The notes beneath the pieces are model-generated. The model was not told the DNA's origin and ran no database searches. It worked only from the letters and a program-made list of their open reading frames with translations. Positions 25,300 to 34,311 of a stretch of DNA of 64,000 nt are shown in pieces. Each line of letters starts with the position of its first letter. Positions within the stretch are counted from its first letter, which is position 1. The position numbers and the translations under genes were made by a program. Origin of the DNA: Chryseobacterium luquanense (GTDB lineage: Bacteria > Bacteroidota > Bacteroidia > Flavobacteriales > Weeksellaceae). The stretch is from NCBI RefSeq assembly GCF_026460945.1, contig NZ_JAOVZV010000021.1, positions 108,347 through 172,346 of the forward strand, given 5' to 3'.

Positions 25300-26307
25300 A
25301 TGAGAAGAGCATCTATTAAAGATATTGCTAGAATTGCCGGAGTTTCCGTGGCAACAGTATCGTATGTTCTGAATAAGAAAGAGGGTCAGAGAATAAGTGA
25401 AGACACCAAGAAAAAAATTTTTGAAATTGCTGAAACGATTAACTATGTGCCAAACAGAATCGCGAGAAGTCTTCAGAATAACAGAACCAAATTGTTAGGT
25501 TTGATCGTGGCTGACATTTCCAATGATTTTTATTCCAGCATCGCAAGACACCTGGAAGATAAAGCTATAAAATTAGGCTATACTCTCATCATTGGAAGTT
25601 CAGACGAAAATGCACAAAAATTTTCAAAATTGATAGAACTGTTTTCGCAACAGCAGGTAGATGGAATGATTGTCGCGCCAGTTGCCGGTTCCGAGGATAT
25701 TCTCCAGAAATTGATGGACAAAAATTATCCGTTGGTAACTATTGACCGTTATCTGAAAGGCGTCAATATTCCTGGTGTTCTTCTAAATAATAGGGAGATA
25801 GCGGAAAATACGACCAGTTTTCTTGTAGAAAAAGATTTTGAGCAGATCATATATGTTGGTTACGATACAAAACTACCACATCTTCTGGATCGGCAATACG
25901 GATTTGAGACGACGATCGCCGAATCCGGAAAGAATATCAGAACCAAAAATATCCTTGTCGGATTAGAAAATATTACTCTTGAGATACAGACAAAACTTGA
26001 AGAAGCTTTAGGGAAAAATCCGAAGAATACTGCCTTGTATTTCTCCAGCAACAAGCTTGCTGTAGCGGGTCTTGCCTATCTGGTTCAAAATAATGTCAAT
26101 GTGCCGGAGCAGGTTTCCGTACTTGCTTTTGATGAGACAGAGGCATACAAATTATTCCCCGCAGAGATTACTTACATCAAACAGCCTCTGGAAGAGATGG
26201 CCGATGAAGCAGTGAAATTTCTGGACTCACAAATTAATCAATACAGTTCCAAGACAAAGAAAATAACATTGTCTGGAGAATTAATCATTAAAAAATCAAT
26301 CAAATAA
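25300..26307 (+). CDS. LacI family transcriptional regulator
   Basis: 335 residues. N-terminal helix-turn-helix and hinge SIKDIARIAGVSVATVSYVLNKK with VPNRIARSLQNN, then a periplasmic-binding-like effector domain (TKLLGLIVADISNDFYSSIA; FAFDETEAYKLF-like segment near the end). First gene of a plus-strand sugar module; two identical palindromes TTAAACGTTTAA flank it and presumably bind it. Its effector is likely the sugar, or the sugar phosphate, handled by the module. Confidence 0.93.
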   Translation: MRRASIKDIARIAGVSVATVSYVLNKKEGQRISEDTKKKIFEIAETINYVPNRIARSLQNNRTKLLGLIVADISNDFYSSIARHLEDKAIKLGYTLIIGSSDENAQKFSKLIELFSQQQVDGMIVAPVAGSEDILQKLMDKNYPLVTIDRYLKGVNIPGVLLNNREIAENTTSFLVEKDFEQIIYVGYDTKLPHLLDRQYGFETTIAESGKNIRTKNILVGLENITLEIQTKLEEALGKNPKNTALYFSSNKLAVAGLAYLVQNNVNVPEQVSVLAFDETEAYKLFPAEITYIKQPLEEMADEAVKFLDSQINQYSSKTKKITLSGELIIKKSIK

Positions 26308-26324
26308 TTTTTTTACCAATTAAC

Positions 26325-26336
26325 TTAAACGTTTAA
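26325..26336. promoter_or_regulatory. LacI-type operator, copy 2
   Basis: TTAAACGTTTAA, identical to copy 1, ends 6 bp before the fructokinase ATG. Binding here would block transcription into, or translation start of, the catabolic genes. Confidence 0.65.
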
Positions 26337-26342
26337 TCTAAT

Positions 26343-27254
26343 ATGGATAATAATAAATCTTACACGGTATGTTTCGGAGAAGTGCTCTGGGATATTTTCC
26401 CAACCGGATCCAGAGCTGGCGGAGCTCCCTTCAACGTTGCGTATAACTTAGACAAGATGGGAACTGAAGTGAAAATGATCAGTAAAGTGGGTGATGATGA
26501 GCTTGGAAATTCGCTTTTGAGTCAGATCAGAAATTGGAATATTTCTACCGACTTTATTCAGATTGACGACGATAAACCTACGGGTACGGTCACTGCCAAT
26601 TTTGATGAACACGGCGAAGCACATTACGATATTGTAAATGATGTTGCCTGGGATCATATCAGGGTTTTGAAGGAGCATAAGGAGTTGATTACAAATTCCA
26701 AAGCTTTTGTTTTTGGGAGTCTGATTGCCAGAAATGAAGTGTCTAAAAATGCACTTCTGGAATTGCTGGAGTTTTCGGATTTCCGTGTATTTGATGTCAA
26801 TTTTCGTCCGCCATTCATCGATTTTGAATTAATTAAAACATTACTTCACAAAGCGGATCTCGTAAAAATGAACAAAGCAGAATTACGAACCATAATCGAG
26901 TTTCTAGGCGAAATATATATTGATGAAGATCAAAGCATAAAGTTCATTCAAAAGTATTTTGATCTGAATGAAATCGTGCTTACAAAAGGAAGCAAGGGTG
27001 CAAGATATTTTGTTGGAGACAGAAGTTATGACTTTTCTGCAGTCTCCATCGATGTCAACGACACGGTAGGAAGCGGCGACTCTTTTCTTGCGGGCTTTCT
27101 GTCAAAAAGAATTCAGGGGAAATCACCGGAAGAGATTATGAAACAAGCTGTTTCACTGGGCGCTTTTATCACTTCAAAATCAGGTGCTTGTCCGGATTAC
27201 ACTTACGAAGAATTCAAATCTTTCCGGGAAGAACATTACGGTAAAACTATTTAA
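26343..27254 (+). CDS. PfkB family fructokinase
   Basis: 303-residue ribokinase-fold carbohydrate kinase. N-terminal substrate region CFGEVLWDIFPTGSRAGGAPFN is typical of fructokinases. The C-terminal catalytic signature is VNDTVGSGDSFLAGFLS with the base Asp in GSGD. Converts D-fructose to fructose 6-phosphate using ATP in the cytoplasm. It is followed closely by transporter, porin and epimerase genes, so it feeds the imported sugar into glycolysis. Confidence 0.9.
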   Translation: MDNNKSYTVCFGEVLWDIFPTGSRAGGAPFNVAYNLDKMGTEVKMISKVGDDELGNSLLSQIRNWNISTDFIQIDDDKPTGTVTANFDEHGEAHYDIVNDVAWDHIRVLKEHKELITNSKAFVFGSLIARNEVSKNALLELLEFSDFRVFDVNFRPPFIDFELIKTLLHKADLVKMNKAELRTIIEFLGEIYIDEDQSIKFIQKYFDLNEIVLTKGSKGARYFVGDRSYDFSAVSIDVNDTVGSGDSFLAGFLSKRIQGKSPEEIMKQAVSLGAFITSKSGACPDYTYEEFKSFREEHYGKTI

Positions 27255-27263
27255 ATCACTATT

Positions 27264-28508
27264 ATGAATACTGCAAAATTTACAGAAAAGAAATACATTG
27301 TCGTTTTGGCGTTTGTGATTTCGTTGTTTTTCTTTTGGGCGATTGCTTTGACGATGGGCGACGTGCTCAACAAACACTTTCAGAATGTTCTTAATATCTC
27401 AAAATCAAAATCAGGATTAGTTCAGCTTTCAATCTTCGGCGCGTACGCATTGATGGGAGTTCCGGCAGGATTGTTTATGAAGAAATTCGGTTACAAATTG
27501 GGTGTAATATTGGGATTGTCACTGTTTGCGCTTGGCTCTTTTCTTTTCATTCCGGCTGCCAATCAAATGTCATTCAACTTTTTCAGAATTGCACTTTTTG
27601 TTTTGGCGATGGGAATGGCTACTTTGGAAACCGTTGCGCATCCCTTTGTTGCAGCTTTAGGAAATGAAAAAACGAGTGATCAAAGGGTGAATTTTGCTCA
27701 ATCTTTCAATGGTTTGGGCGCAATTATCGGTCCTCTTTTGGGTGGTTATTTTATCTTCGGAAAGTCTGGAGTGGATGATCAATCATTAGATTCTGTGAAA
27801 GATCTTTACACCTGGATCGGCGTGGTGATTTTAACCATCACCATTATTTTTTCTTTTATTAAAGTTCCCAGCCTGAAAGATCCTCACGCAGAAGATATTA
27901 CGATTTCTGAGGACGAAAATGGAGTAGAAGCTTTGGTTTCAGATCCGCACGCACCACTTTGGAAGCAGAGGCATTTTATATTTGCTGTGATTGCACAGTT
28001 TTTCAATATCGCAGCACAGGGCGGAACCTGGGCTTATTTCATTAATTATGGTGTGGAAAAAATGCAGCTTCCGGAAATTGAGGCATCTTATTATTTTTCT
28101 CTAAGTATGGCGATGATGATGATTGGACGTTTCGCAGGAACATTCCTGATGAAATTCATCGCACCAAATAAGCTTCTCGCGATCTTTACAACTTGTAATA
28201 TTGGATTATGTTTGATTATTTCGCAAAGTTTCGGTTGGGTCTCTTTCATCAGTTTAATCTTACTGAATCTCTTTTTAAGCGTAATGTATCCAACAATATT
28301 CAGTCTAGGTCTGAAGCGATTAGGCAGCAAAGTACCACAGGCATCATCATTCCTTGTAATGGCTATGTTCGGAGGTGCCGTTTTTCCACCTTTGATGGGG
28401 AAAATTGCTGAAAAAGATATTGCACACGCCTATCTTCTACCGATTATCTGCTATGCTGTAATTCTGTTATTTGCTTTGAAATTCTACAAGCCGAAGACAT
28501 TTAAATAA
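27264..28508 (+). CDS. FHS family MFS sugar:proton symporter
   Basis: 414 residues with about 12 membrane segments. The FHS (fucose/galactose/glucose) branch is marked by LFFFWAIALTMGDVLNKHFQ in helix 1, the repeat MGVPAGLFMKKFGYKLGV and LETVAHPFVAALGN, and MYPTIFSLGLKRLGS in the C half. It moves a monosaccharide across the inner membrane with protons. Located 9 nt after the fructokinase; fructose or a rare ketose is the probable substrate. Confidence 0.9.
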   Translation: MNTAKFTEKKYIVVLAFVISLFFFWAIALTMGDVLNKHFQNVLNISKSKSGLVQLSIFGAYALMGVPAGLFMKKFGYKLGVILGLSLFALGSFLFIPAANQMSFNFFRIALFVLAMGMATLETVAHPFVAALGNEKTSDQRVNFAQSFNGLGAIIGPLLGGYFIFGKSGVDDQSLDSVKDLYTWIGVVILTITIIFSFIKVPSLKDPHAEDITISEDENGVEALVSDPHAPLWKQRHFIFAVIAQFFNIAAQGGTWAYFINYGVEKMQLPEIEASYYFSLSMAMMMIGRFAGTFLMKFIAPNKLLAIFTTCNIGLCLIISQSFGWVSFISLILLNLFLSVMYPTIFSLGLKRLGSKVPQASSFLVMAMFGGAVFPPLMGKIAEKDIAHAYLLPIICYAVILLFALKFYKPKTFK

Positions 28509-28509
28509 G

Positions 28510-29922
28510 ATGAAAAATTTAGATGTTTTTAAGTATAGCTTTTGGTTTTTATTAATCATCAGCCAGCTTTCGCACGCTCAGATTGTGATCACCAACAAGG
28601 ATTTTTCTTTCGGAACAACAGGCAGAATCGGTGCAGGATATTCTCCAAATGCCGACGGAAAAACCGGCAGACAGCTGAATCTTAATAATCAGGGGTCATT
28701 GGGCGGAAGAATGGATCAAGGCGATTATGTGGATTTTTTGCCAGCTTTTCATTTTACTCCAGTTGTAAATGGCGACAGTGTAAAAACTACGAAAATCGAT
28801 ATGCAGGCAAGATTAAGTTTCTATTCAGGTGGAACTTTTTTGGGAAATGTGGATTCAAAGTCCAATCAGGGGATGATTATTGCTTTGCCCGAAGCTTTTG
28901 TGGAAGCTCGAAATATTATGGGAAGCGATTGGGATGTCTGGGCAGGATCACGTTGGCTGAGATATGATGACGTGCATATTGCAGATTATTTTTACTTCGA
29001 TGACCACTCTGCGACGGGTTGGGGCGTGAGACATAAAAACACCAGATTCTCAATGTTTTTTCCCGCCGCAATAGATACTGCAGCGAGTAACTCAACACCA
29101 TATTCTTACACGAATGTCATCAGTGGAACCAAAAATCTAATTTACAGACAACGGGAAGTTTTTATTTTGGAACAGATTATTCCGTTTAAAAATAATATTC
29201 ATAAACTGAAATTTCTTGCTGAATTTCATAACGTCGATAAGTCTGGCAAAAACTCGATGGAGCAGTATCCATCAGATCAAGGCTGGGTTTTGGGAGCAAA
29301 ACTGAACTCTAATTTAAAAACAAAAATTGCAGGCTCTTTCAATCAAATATCCATTAGATATGGCAGCGGAATTGCCAACGGTGGCGACAGTGGAAACACC
29401 CAAACCTGGCGAACCTACGGCGCTCCCGATGATGTGATGAAAAAATATAATGGCGCTTATTCTTTAACGGCTGTAGAATATATTTTATTAAATCTATCAA
29501 ATAAATGGTCTGTCAATGCTTATGCAGTTTTTACTCAAAGTAAAGGTGGCGCAGATAGTAATAATAAAGCCATAGATTATTATGAGCGTGAAATCTTCAA
29601 TAAGAAATCTGAATTTAATACAGGATTCAGAGCAACTTACTATTTCAATAACTGGTTTCATATGCTCTCAGAACTTCATTTCGCATCGAGAAAAGAAGGC
29701 AATCAAAATTCAGCTTCGATGACAAAACTGGTTTTGGCTCCAACCATCGTTCCTACGGCGGAAAGAAGCGTTTGGGCGAGACCGCACATCCGTTTTATTG
29801 CAGAAGTTTCCAGATATAATGATCAGGCAATGAACAGTTTGTATTCACCATTTCTACAGCAATCCGGAGCAAAAAGATTCGGAACTTATTTTGGCGTGAG
29901 AACAGAATGGTGGATTTTCTAA
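28510..29922 (+). CDS. LamB-like outer-membrane carbohydrate porin
   Basis: 470 residues with a signal peptide (FWFLLIISQLSHAQ). The mature N terminus FGTTGRIGAGYSPNADGKTG and GSLGGRMDQGDYVDFLPAF parallel the first strands of maltoporins; WAGSRWLRYDDVHIADYFYF matches the LamB segment preceding the constriction loop, and the protein ends RTEWWIF with a C-terminal aromatic, as expected of a beta barrel. It starts 1 nt after the transporter stop. A porin rather than a SusC/D pair is unusual for sugar import in Bacteroidetes. Confidence 0.8.
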   Translation: MKNLDVFKYSFWFLLIISQLSHAQIVITNKDFSFGTTGRIGAGYSPNADGKTGRQLNLNNQGSLGGRMDQGDYVDFLPAFHFTPVVNGDSVKTTKIDMQARLSFYSGGTFLGNVDSKSNQGMIIALPEAFVEARNIMGSDWDVWAGSRWLRYDDVHIADYFYFDDHSATGWGVRHKNTRFSMFFPAAIDTAASNSTPYSYTNVISGTKNLIYRQREVFILEQIIPFKNNIHKLKFLAEFHNVDKSGKNSMEQYPSDQGWVLGAKLNSNLKTKIAGSFNQISIRYGSGIANGGDSGNTQTWRTYGAPDDVMKKYNGAYSLTAVEYILLNLSNKWSVNAYAVFTQSKGGADSNNKAIDYYEREIFNKKSEFNTGFRATYYFNNWFHMLSELHFASRKEGNQNSASMTKLVLAPTIVPTAERSVWARPHIRFIAEVSRYNDQAMNSLYSPFLQQSGAKRFGTYFGVRTEWWIF

Positions 29923-29943
29923 ATAATATTTAAATTTAAAAAA

Positions 29944-30783
29944 ATGAACGTAAAATTTGGCGCTTCGCTGTTATCCTGGATCACACCTCGATGGACAGCC
30001 GAAGCAGGAAAATATGCAATAGAAAAAACGGCAAATACCGGTTTTGATTTGATAGAAATTTTATTACCAACTTCAATGGAATTTAATTCTAAACAAGTAA
30101 AACAGCAGTTGAAAGATAATCATCTGGATGCTGTCTGTTCGCTTAATCTCCCCAAAGAAGCACATATTCCTTCTTATCCCAAAACTGCAGAAAAACTAAT
30201 AAAACTGGCAATTGATAAAACTTCAGAACTGGAAACCGACTTTCTGGGAGGCGTTTTACACAGCGGAATCGGCGTGTTTTCAGGAAATCCTTTGACAGAA
30301 AATGAAGCTGAAATTATTACCGGAGTCTGGTGCAAAGTTGCAGATTATGCCAAAGAAAAAGGCGTAAATATAGGAATCGAACCCATAAACCGTTATGAAT
30401 CGTATGTCTGCAATACAACATCAAATGTCCTGAATCTAATAAAAAAAACGGAAAAGGATAATCTGTTTCTTCATCTCGATACATTCCATATGAATATAGA
30501 AGAAGCTAATTTTTATGATCCAATCATTCTTGCGGGACAGAAACTGAAACACGTTCATATCACAGAATCTCACCGAGGGATGTTGGGAGAAGGAACGGTC
30601 AATTGGAAAGAACTTTTTATGGCTTTAAAAGAAATCAATTTTGAAGGAAATCTTGTTTTGGAAAATTTTTCGTCTTCAATTGCAGGAATGCAGCAAATGG
30701 TTTCATTATGGCAAAGATCACCTTATGATGCAGAAGAACTGGCTGTTGGAAGTTTAAAGTTTTTACAAAAATATCATAATTAA
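29944..30783 (+). CDS. Sugar phosphate isomerase/epimerase family protein, ketose 3-epimerase-like
   Basis: 279-residue TIM barrel. Metal and substrate residues typical of D-tagatose/D-psicose 3-epimerases are visible: GIEPINRYESYVCNT (Glu ligand), LHLDTFHMNIEE (Asp ligand), KHVHITESHRGMLGEG (His and Arg) and the final LVLENF Glu. The likely reaction interconverts D-psicose (allulose) or a related ketose with D-fructose, which the fructokinase would phosphorylate. Exact substrate is inference. Last gene of the LacI module. Confidence 0.85.
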   Translation: MNVKFGASLLSWITPRWTAEAGKYAIEKTANTGFDLIEILLPTSMEFNSKQVKQQLKDNHLDAVCSLNLPKEAHIPSYPKTAEKLIKLAIDKTSELETDFLGGVLHSGIGVFSGNPLTENEAEIITGVWCKVADYAKEKGVNIGIEPINRYESYVCNTTSNVLNLIKKTEKDNLFLHLDTFHMNIEEANFYDPIILAGQKLKHVHITESHRGMLGEGTVNWKELFMALKEINFEGNLVLENFSSSIAGMQQMVSLWQRSPYDAEELAVGSLKFLQKYHN

Positions 30784-30794
30784 TATCTTAAATA

Positions 30795-30905
30795 TTAAAT
30801 GTAATAAGCATTTGAATCTTCAAATATTTTTATAAGGAAATCTAAATCAGGTATAAAAACACCAGCAACAGTTTCTATTGGCGGTATTTTTTCTAATTCT
30901 ATCAT
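30795..30905 (-). pseudogene. N-terminal remnant of an unknown protein
   Basis: A 36-codon minus-strand frame from ATG (30903-30905) begins MIELEKIPPIETVAGVFIPD and stops just short of the epimerase stop codon. It has no recognisable family and is too short to be confident it is expressed. Its orientation and edge position make it a candidate N-terminal half of the gene whose C-terminal fragment is at 24852-25076. Confidence 0.35.
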
Positions 30906-30940
30906 TTATTTTTTGAAAAACAGTTTTTACATTTATTAAT

Positions 30941-30979
30941 CTAGTTAAATGTCCAGCATTTTACATCGACCTAAATTTG
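30941..30979 (+). promoter_or_regulatory. Promoter A of a three-member promoter family
   Basis: CTAGTTAAATG (30941-30951), 20 nt, then -7 box TAAATTTG (30972-30979) followed by TCATATCA. The same elements with exactly the same 20-nt spacing occur at 35090 and 39851. It drives the ring-cleaving-dioxygenase operon and shows that the start at 31018, not an earlier ATG at 30949, is used. Confidence 0.7.
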
Positions 30980-31017
30980 TCATATCAAAATCAATTAATC
31001 AAAAAAAAATAGACAAA

Positions 31018-31950
31018 ATGGAAAATAGAATCTTAGGATTGCACCACATTACAGCGATCGCCAACAATGCAAAAAGAAATTTAGATTTTTACACTCAGGT
31101 TTTAGGAGTACGATTAGTTAAGAAAACTGTCAACTTTGATGACCCTGGAACGTATCACTTTTATTTCGGTAACGAAGAAGGAACGCCGGGAACAATTTTA
31201 ACATTTTTTCCCTGGGAAGGAATCGGGCAGGGCACCAACGGAGCTGGTTTGGCAACGCACATCGGATATTCGGTTCAAAAGGGAAGTTTGGAATTCTGGA
31301 AAAATAGGTTAAAACAGTTTAATTTAAATGTTGAAGAAAGCGAAATCTTCGGTGAAAAACTGATTTCATTCAAAGACCCGGACGGACTTCAATTACAGTT
31401 CATCGAATCATCAACACCGGATAACAGAAAAATCTGGACAACCGATGACATCAAGGATGAAAATGGCTTGAAAGGTTTTCACAACGTTACTTTAACCTTG
31501 AAAAAAGCTGATCCAACCATCAAAGTTTTGACTGATATTCTTGGATATGACCTTCAAAAACAGGAAGGCGAAAGATCCCGTTTTGCGACAGATGCGATAG
31601 AAACTGCAAACCTTATCGACATTATTGAAAATGATAAAATTCCTGTTGGTAAAAATGCCGCCGGAACCAATCACCACATCGCTTTCCGGGTTGCAAATGA
31701 TGATATTTTAATGGAATATCGTGAAAAAGTAATGTCCGCAGGTTTGAACATCACACCGAAAATCGACAGAGATTATTTTTACTCTTTATATTTCCGTGAA
31801 CCGGGCGGTGTTTTATTCGAAATAGCAACAGACAATCCGGGATTTACAGTCGATGAACCTTTAAATGAATTAGGACAAAATTTAAAACTTCCGAAACAAT
31901 ATGAAGCAATGCGTTCTCAAGTAGAAGAAGCGTTACCGAAATTATCATAG
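31018..31950 (+). CDS. VOC family ring-cleaving dioxygenase-like protein (MhqO/MhqA-type)
   Basis: 310 residues from ATG 31018; an in-frame ATG at 30949 lies within the promoter. Two glyoxalase/VOC units: ILGLHHITAIANNAKRNLDF with FYTQVLGVRLVKKTVNFDDP, and KGFHNVTLTLKKADPTI. Metal-ligand-type residues are the His pair in LHHITA, NHHIAF and the Glu in PGGVLFEIATDNPGF. In Bacillus such proteins belong to the MhqR quinone-resistance regulon. First gene of a six-gene operon; paralogous to the next gene. Confidence 0.87.
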   Translation: MENRILGLHHITAIANNAKRNLDFYTQVLGVRLVKKTVNFDDPGTYHFYFGNEEGTPGTILTFFPWEGIGQGTNGAGLATHIGYSVQKGSLEFWKNRLKQFNLNVEESEIFGEKLISFKDPDGLQLQFIESSTPDNRKIWTTDDIKDENGLKGFHNVTLTLKKADPTIKVLTDILGYDLQKQEGERSRFATDAIETANLIDIIENDKIPVGKNAAGTNHHIAFRVANDDILMEYREKVMSAGLNITPKIDRDYFYSLYFREPGGVLFEIATDNPGFTVDEPLNELGQNLKLPKQYEAMRSQVEEALPKLS

Positions 31951-32033
31951 GTCATTTCTTAAATTTACTTTAAAGTATAATTTTAAATTAAAAAAACTAA
32001 TAACCATCAACTATAAAAAAACAATTAGAAATT

Positions 32034-32987
32034 ATGGCACTCATCACAGGACTTCACCACGTCACCGCCATCACAGGCGACGCGCAGGAAAATATAGATT
32101 TTTATACCGGAATTTTAGGACTTAGATTAATTAAGAAAACCGTCAACTTCGATAATTCTGAAGTGTACCACTTTTATTTCGGGGACGAATTTGGAACGCC
32201 GGGAACCATTATGACAACTTTCCCTTATGGCAAAGGTCTGGCAAACGGACGACACGGCAAAGGAATGCTGAATACAACGGCTTTTTCAATTTCAATGGAT
32301 GCTCTGGATTATTGGCTCGAAAGGCTGGATAAATTCAATATTCCGTACAAACAGGCACAGCAAAGGTTTTCAAGTGAAGTTTTTATTTATCTGGAAGATT
32401 TTGACGGACTAGGTTTGGAGTTGGTTTTCAATGAAAAAGATGACAGAAAAGCTTATGATAATGGATTTATTCCGAAAGATTTTGCCATCAAAGGTTTCCA
32501 CCACGTTGAGATTTGGGTAGATGCTTATGAAAGAACTGCCGCACTTTTGACCACACAAATGGACCATCAATTGATTGCTGAAAGCTCTGACAGATTCAGA
32601 TTTGGAACCGAAGACAAGCCCGGAAAATATGTCGACTTGCTTTGTGCTCCCAATTCTCTGAAAGGTTTGGCAGGACGAGGAACGGTGCACCACGTTGCTT
32701 TTGCGACTCCCGATACGCAATCACAATTGGAAATGATTGAAAGACTGAATAAATTCGGTTTGCAGCATACGGAAGTGAAGGATAGAAAATATTTCACATC
32801 CATTTATTTCAAAGAGCCGAGCGGTGTTTTGTTTGAAATCGCCACTTCGGGACCTGGTTTTGACATTGATGAAGAATTGGCGTCATTAGGTGAAGATTTG
32901 ATGCTGCCGGAACAGTTCGAAGAAAACAGAGGACACTTAATAGATGTTCTTCCAAAAATTAATTATCCAACAGAAAAATTTAAATAA
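32034..32987 (+). CDS. VOC family ring-cleaving dioxygenase-like protein, second copy
   Basis: 317 residues, a paralogue of the upstream gene: ITGLHHVTAITGDAQENIDF, LRLIKKTVNFDNSEVYHFYF, GTVHHVAFATPD and EPSGVLFEIATSGPGF. All metal-ligand-type His/Glu residues are retained, so both copies may be active on different hydroquinone or catechol-type substrates. The downstream hydrolase begins 1 nt past its stop. Confidence 0.88.
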   Translation: MALITGLHHVTAITGDAQENIDFYTGILGLRLIKKTVNFDNSEVYHFYFGDEFGTPGTIMTTFPYGKGLANGRHGKGMLNTTAFSISMDALDYWLERLDKFNIPYKQAQQRFSSEVFIYLEDFDGLGLELVFNEKDDRKAYDNGFIPKDFAIKGFHHVEIWVDAYERTAALLTTQMDHQLIAESSDRFRFGTEDKPGKYVDLLCAPNSLKGLAGRGTVHHVAFATPDTQSQLEMIERLNKFGLQHTEVKDRKYFTSIYFKEPSGVLFEIATSGPGFDIDEELASLGEDLMLPEQFEENRGHLIDVLPKINYPTEKFK

Positions 32988-32988
32988 A

Positions 32989-33609
32989 ATGAATCATAAT
33001 TTAGATATAAAAACAGGCGGAAAATCATTGAATGAAGCTGAAAAAGTTTTGATAATGATTCACGGCAGAGGCGGAAGCGCACAGGATATTCTGAGCTTAG
33101 CCCAACATTTGAATGTAGAAGATTATGCTTTACTAGCGCCACAGGCAACAAATGGGAGCTGGTATCCATTGTCCTTTATTGCACCGGTTGAGCAAAACGA
33201 ACCTTGGCTGTCATCAGCAATTGAAACAATCGAAAAAACAGTTAAGACTGCTTTGGATGCGGGAATTAAAGCTGAAAATATCTACTTTTTCGGATTTTCT
33301 CAGGGCGCCTGTCTCACTTTGGAGTTTTTGGCGAGAAATGCTCAGAAATTCGGTGGAGCAATGGCGATAATTGGTGGAGTAATCGGCGATAAGATCAACC
33401 GTGAAAATTACAAAGGCGATTTTGCACAAACCCCGATTTTCCTTGGAACAAGCAATCCGGATTTCCACGTTCCGGTAGAAAGAGTGTACGCAACAGCGAA
33501 TATTCTGAAAGAGATGAATGCCGATGTGACGGAGAAAGTGTACGCAAATTTCGGACATTCCATCAATCAGGAAGAAATTGAACTGGCAAATTCTATCGTT
33601 TTTAAATAA
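32989..33609 (+). CDS. Alpha/beta hydrolase, MhqD-like phospholipase/carboxylesterase
   Basis: 206 residues from ATG 32989, chosen because an upstream in-frame ATG lies in the preceding gene. Serine hydrolase with VLIMIHGRGGSAQDIL (oxyanion region), the elbow GFSQGACLTLEFLARN, TSNPDFHVPVERV with the Asp and FGHSINQEE with the His. It matches the YodD/MhqD type found with MhqO-type dioxygenases in quinone resistance. It probably cleaves esters or lactones formed after ring opening. Confidence 0.87.
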   Translation: MNHNLDIKTGGKSLNEAEKVLIMIHGRGGSAQDILSLAQHLNVEDYALLAPQATNGSWYPLSFIAPVEQNEPWLSSAIETIEKTVKTALDAGIKAENIYFFGFSQGACLTLEFLARNAQKFGGAMAIIGGVIGDKINRENYKGDFAQTPIFLGTSNPDFHVPVERVYATANILKEMNADVTEKVYANFGHSINQEEIELANSIVFK

Positions 33610-33621
33610 AATTAAAATTAG

Positions 33622-33969
33622 ATGAAAATCACAAGAATATTCAGTGACGAAAATGGAGAATCTCATTTTGGAGACATCGAAATTCCATTAATCGATCAAG
33701 GAGAAATTGGATATTTATCCGAAGATATTAATGTTAAAAAACTACAGTTCCGAACCGTTTCAGCTGATTACGACTACGATTTTCATCACGCTCCGCAAAT
33801 GCAATATATCGTACTTTTGGATGGCGGTGTGGAGATTGAAACTTCGCTTGGAGAAATCAGACAATTCAAAACTGGCGAAATCCTTTTGGTAGAAGATATT
33901 TCGGGAAAAGGCCACAAAACAAAGAATCTTGAAAAGAAAGAGCGGACATCGTTATTTATTCATATTTAA
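33622..33969 (+). CDS. Small cupin protein
   Basis: 115 residues forming a single cupin: TVSADYDYDFHHAPQMQYIV gives the His pair, LLDGGVEIETSLGEIRQFKT the barrel strands, and GEILLVEDISGKGHKTKNLE the second motif with His. Function unknown; by position it belongs to the aromatic or quinone detoxification operon, 12 nt after the hydrolase. Confidence 0.82.
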   Translation: MKITRIFSDENGESHFGDIEIPLIDQGEIGYLSEDINVKKLQFRTVSADYDYDFHHAPQMQYIVLLDGGVEIETSLGEIRQFKTGEILLVEDISGKGHKTKNLEKKERTSLFIHI

Positions 33970-33990
33970 ATTAATTAAAGATAAACACTT

Positions 33991-34302
33991 ATGAATACAT
34001 TAAACTTTTTGGTCATCGGAAAGAATCAGGAAATTCTTGATACCTTAAAAAGAATTATCGAAAATAATGAAGGCTGGAAAGCAGAAATAAGAAGCGATGA
34101 AAATATTTGTTATGATTATATAAAAGAAAATCAGGTAGATATTGTGCTTTTGAGTTCCGGTTTGGATGAAGAATTTGAAAATGACATTAAAATATTTTGC
34201 ACAAACTTAGAGAAAGAAGTGAAGGTTATCGACCATTACGGCGGTGGAAGTGGACTGTTAAAGAACGAAGTTTACAGTCTTTTTCCTAATTTGCAGCCGT
34301 AA
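33991..34302 (+). CDS. Pseudo-receiver (degenerate response-regulator domain)
   Basis: 103 residues with the alternating beta/alpha pattern of a receiver: NFLVIGKNQEILDTLKRIIE, then VDIVLLSSGLDEEF where the phosphoacceptor Asp position reads Ser, and KVIDHYGGGSGLLKNEVYSLF at the end. Acidic pocket residues are also absent. It therefore probably does not take phosphate. It directly precedes the Crp/Fnr gene, so it may be a partner or ligand sensor for it (inference). Confidence 0.7.
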   Translation: MNTLNFLVIGKNQEILDTLKRIIENNEGWKAEIRSDENICYDYIKENQVDIVLLSSGLDEEFENDIKIFCTNLEKEVKVIDHYGGGSGLLKNEVYSLFPNLQP

Positions 34303-34311
34303 ACTTAATTT

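Noticed and set aside
30949..31017. Earlier ATG for the first dioxygenase-like gene
   Set aside because: It falls inside the promoter A motif, upstream of the -7 box and so of the expected transcription start.
33214..33666. 150-codon minus-strand open frame
   Set aside because: Antisense to the MhqD-like hydrolase, Cys/Phe-rich shadow translation.
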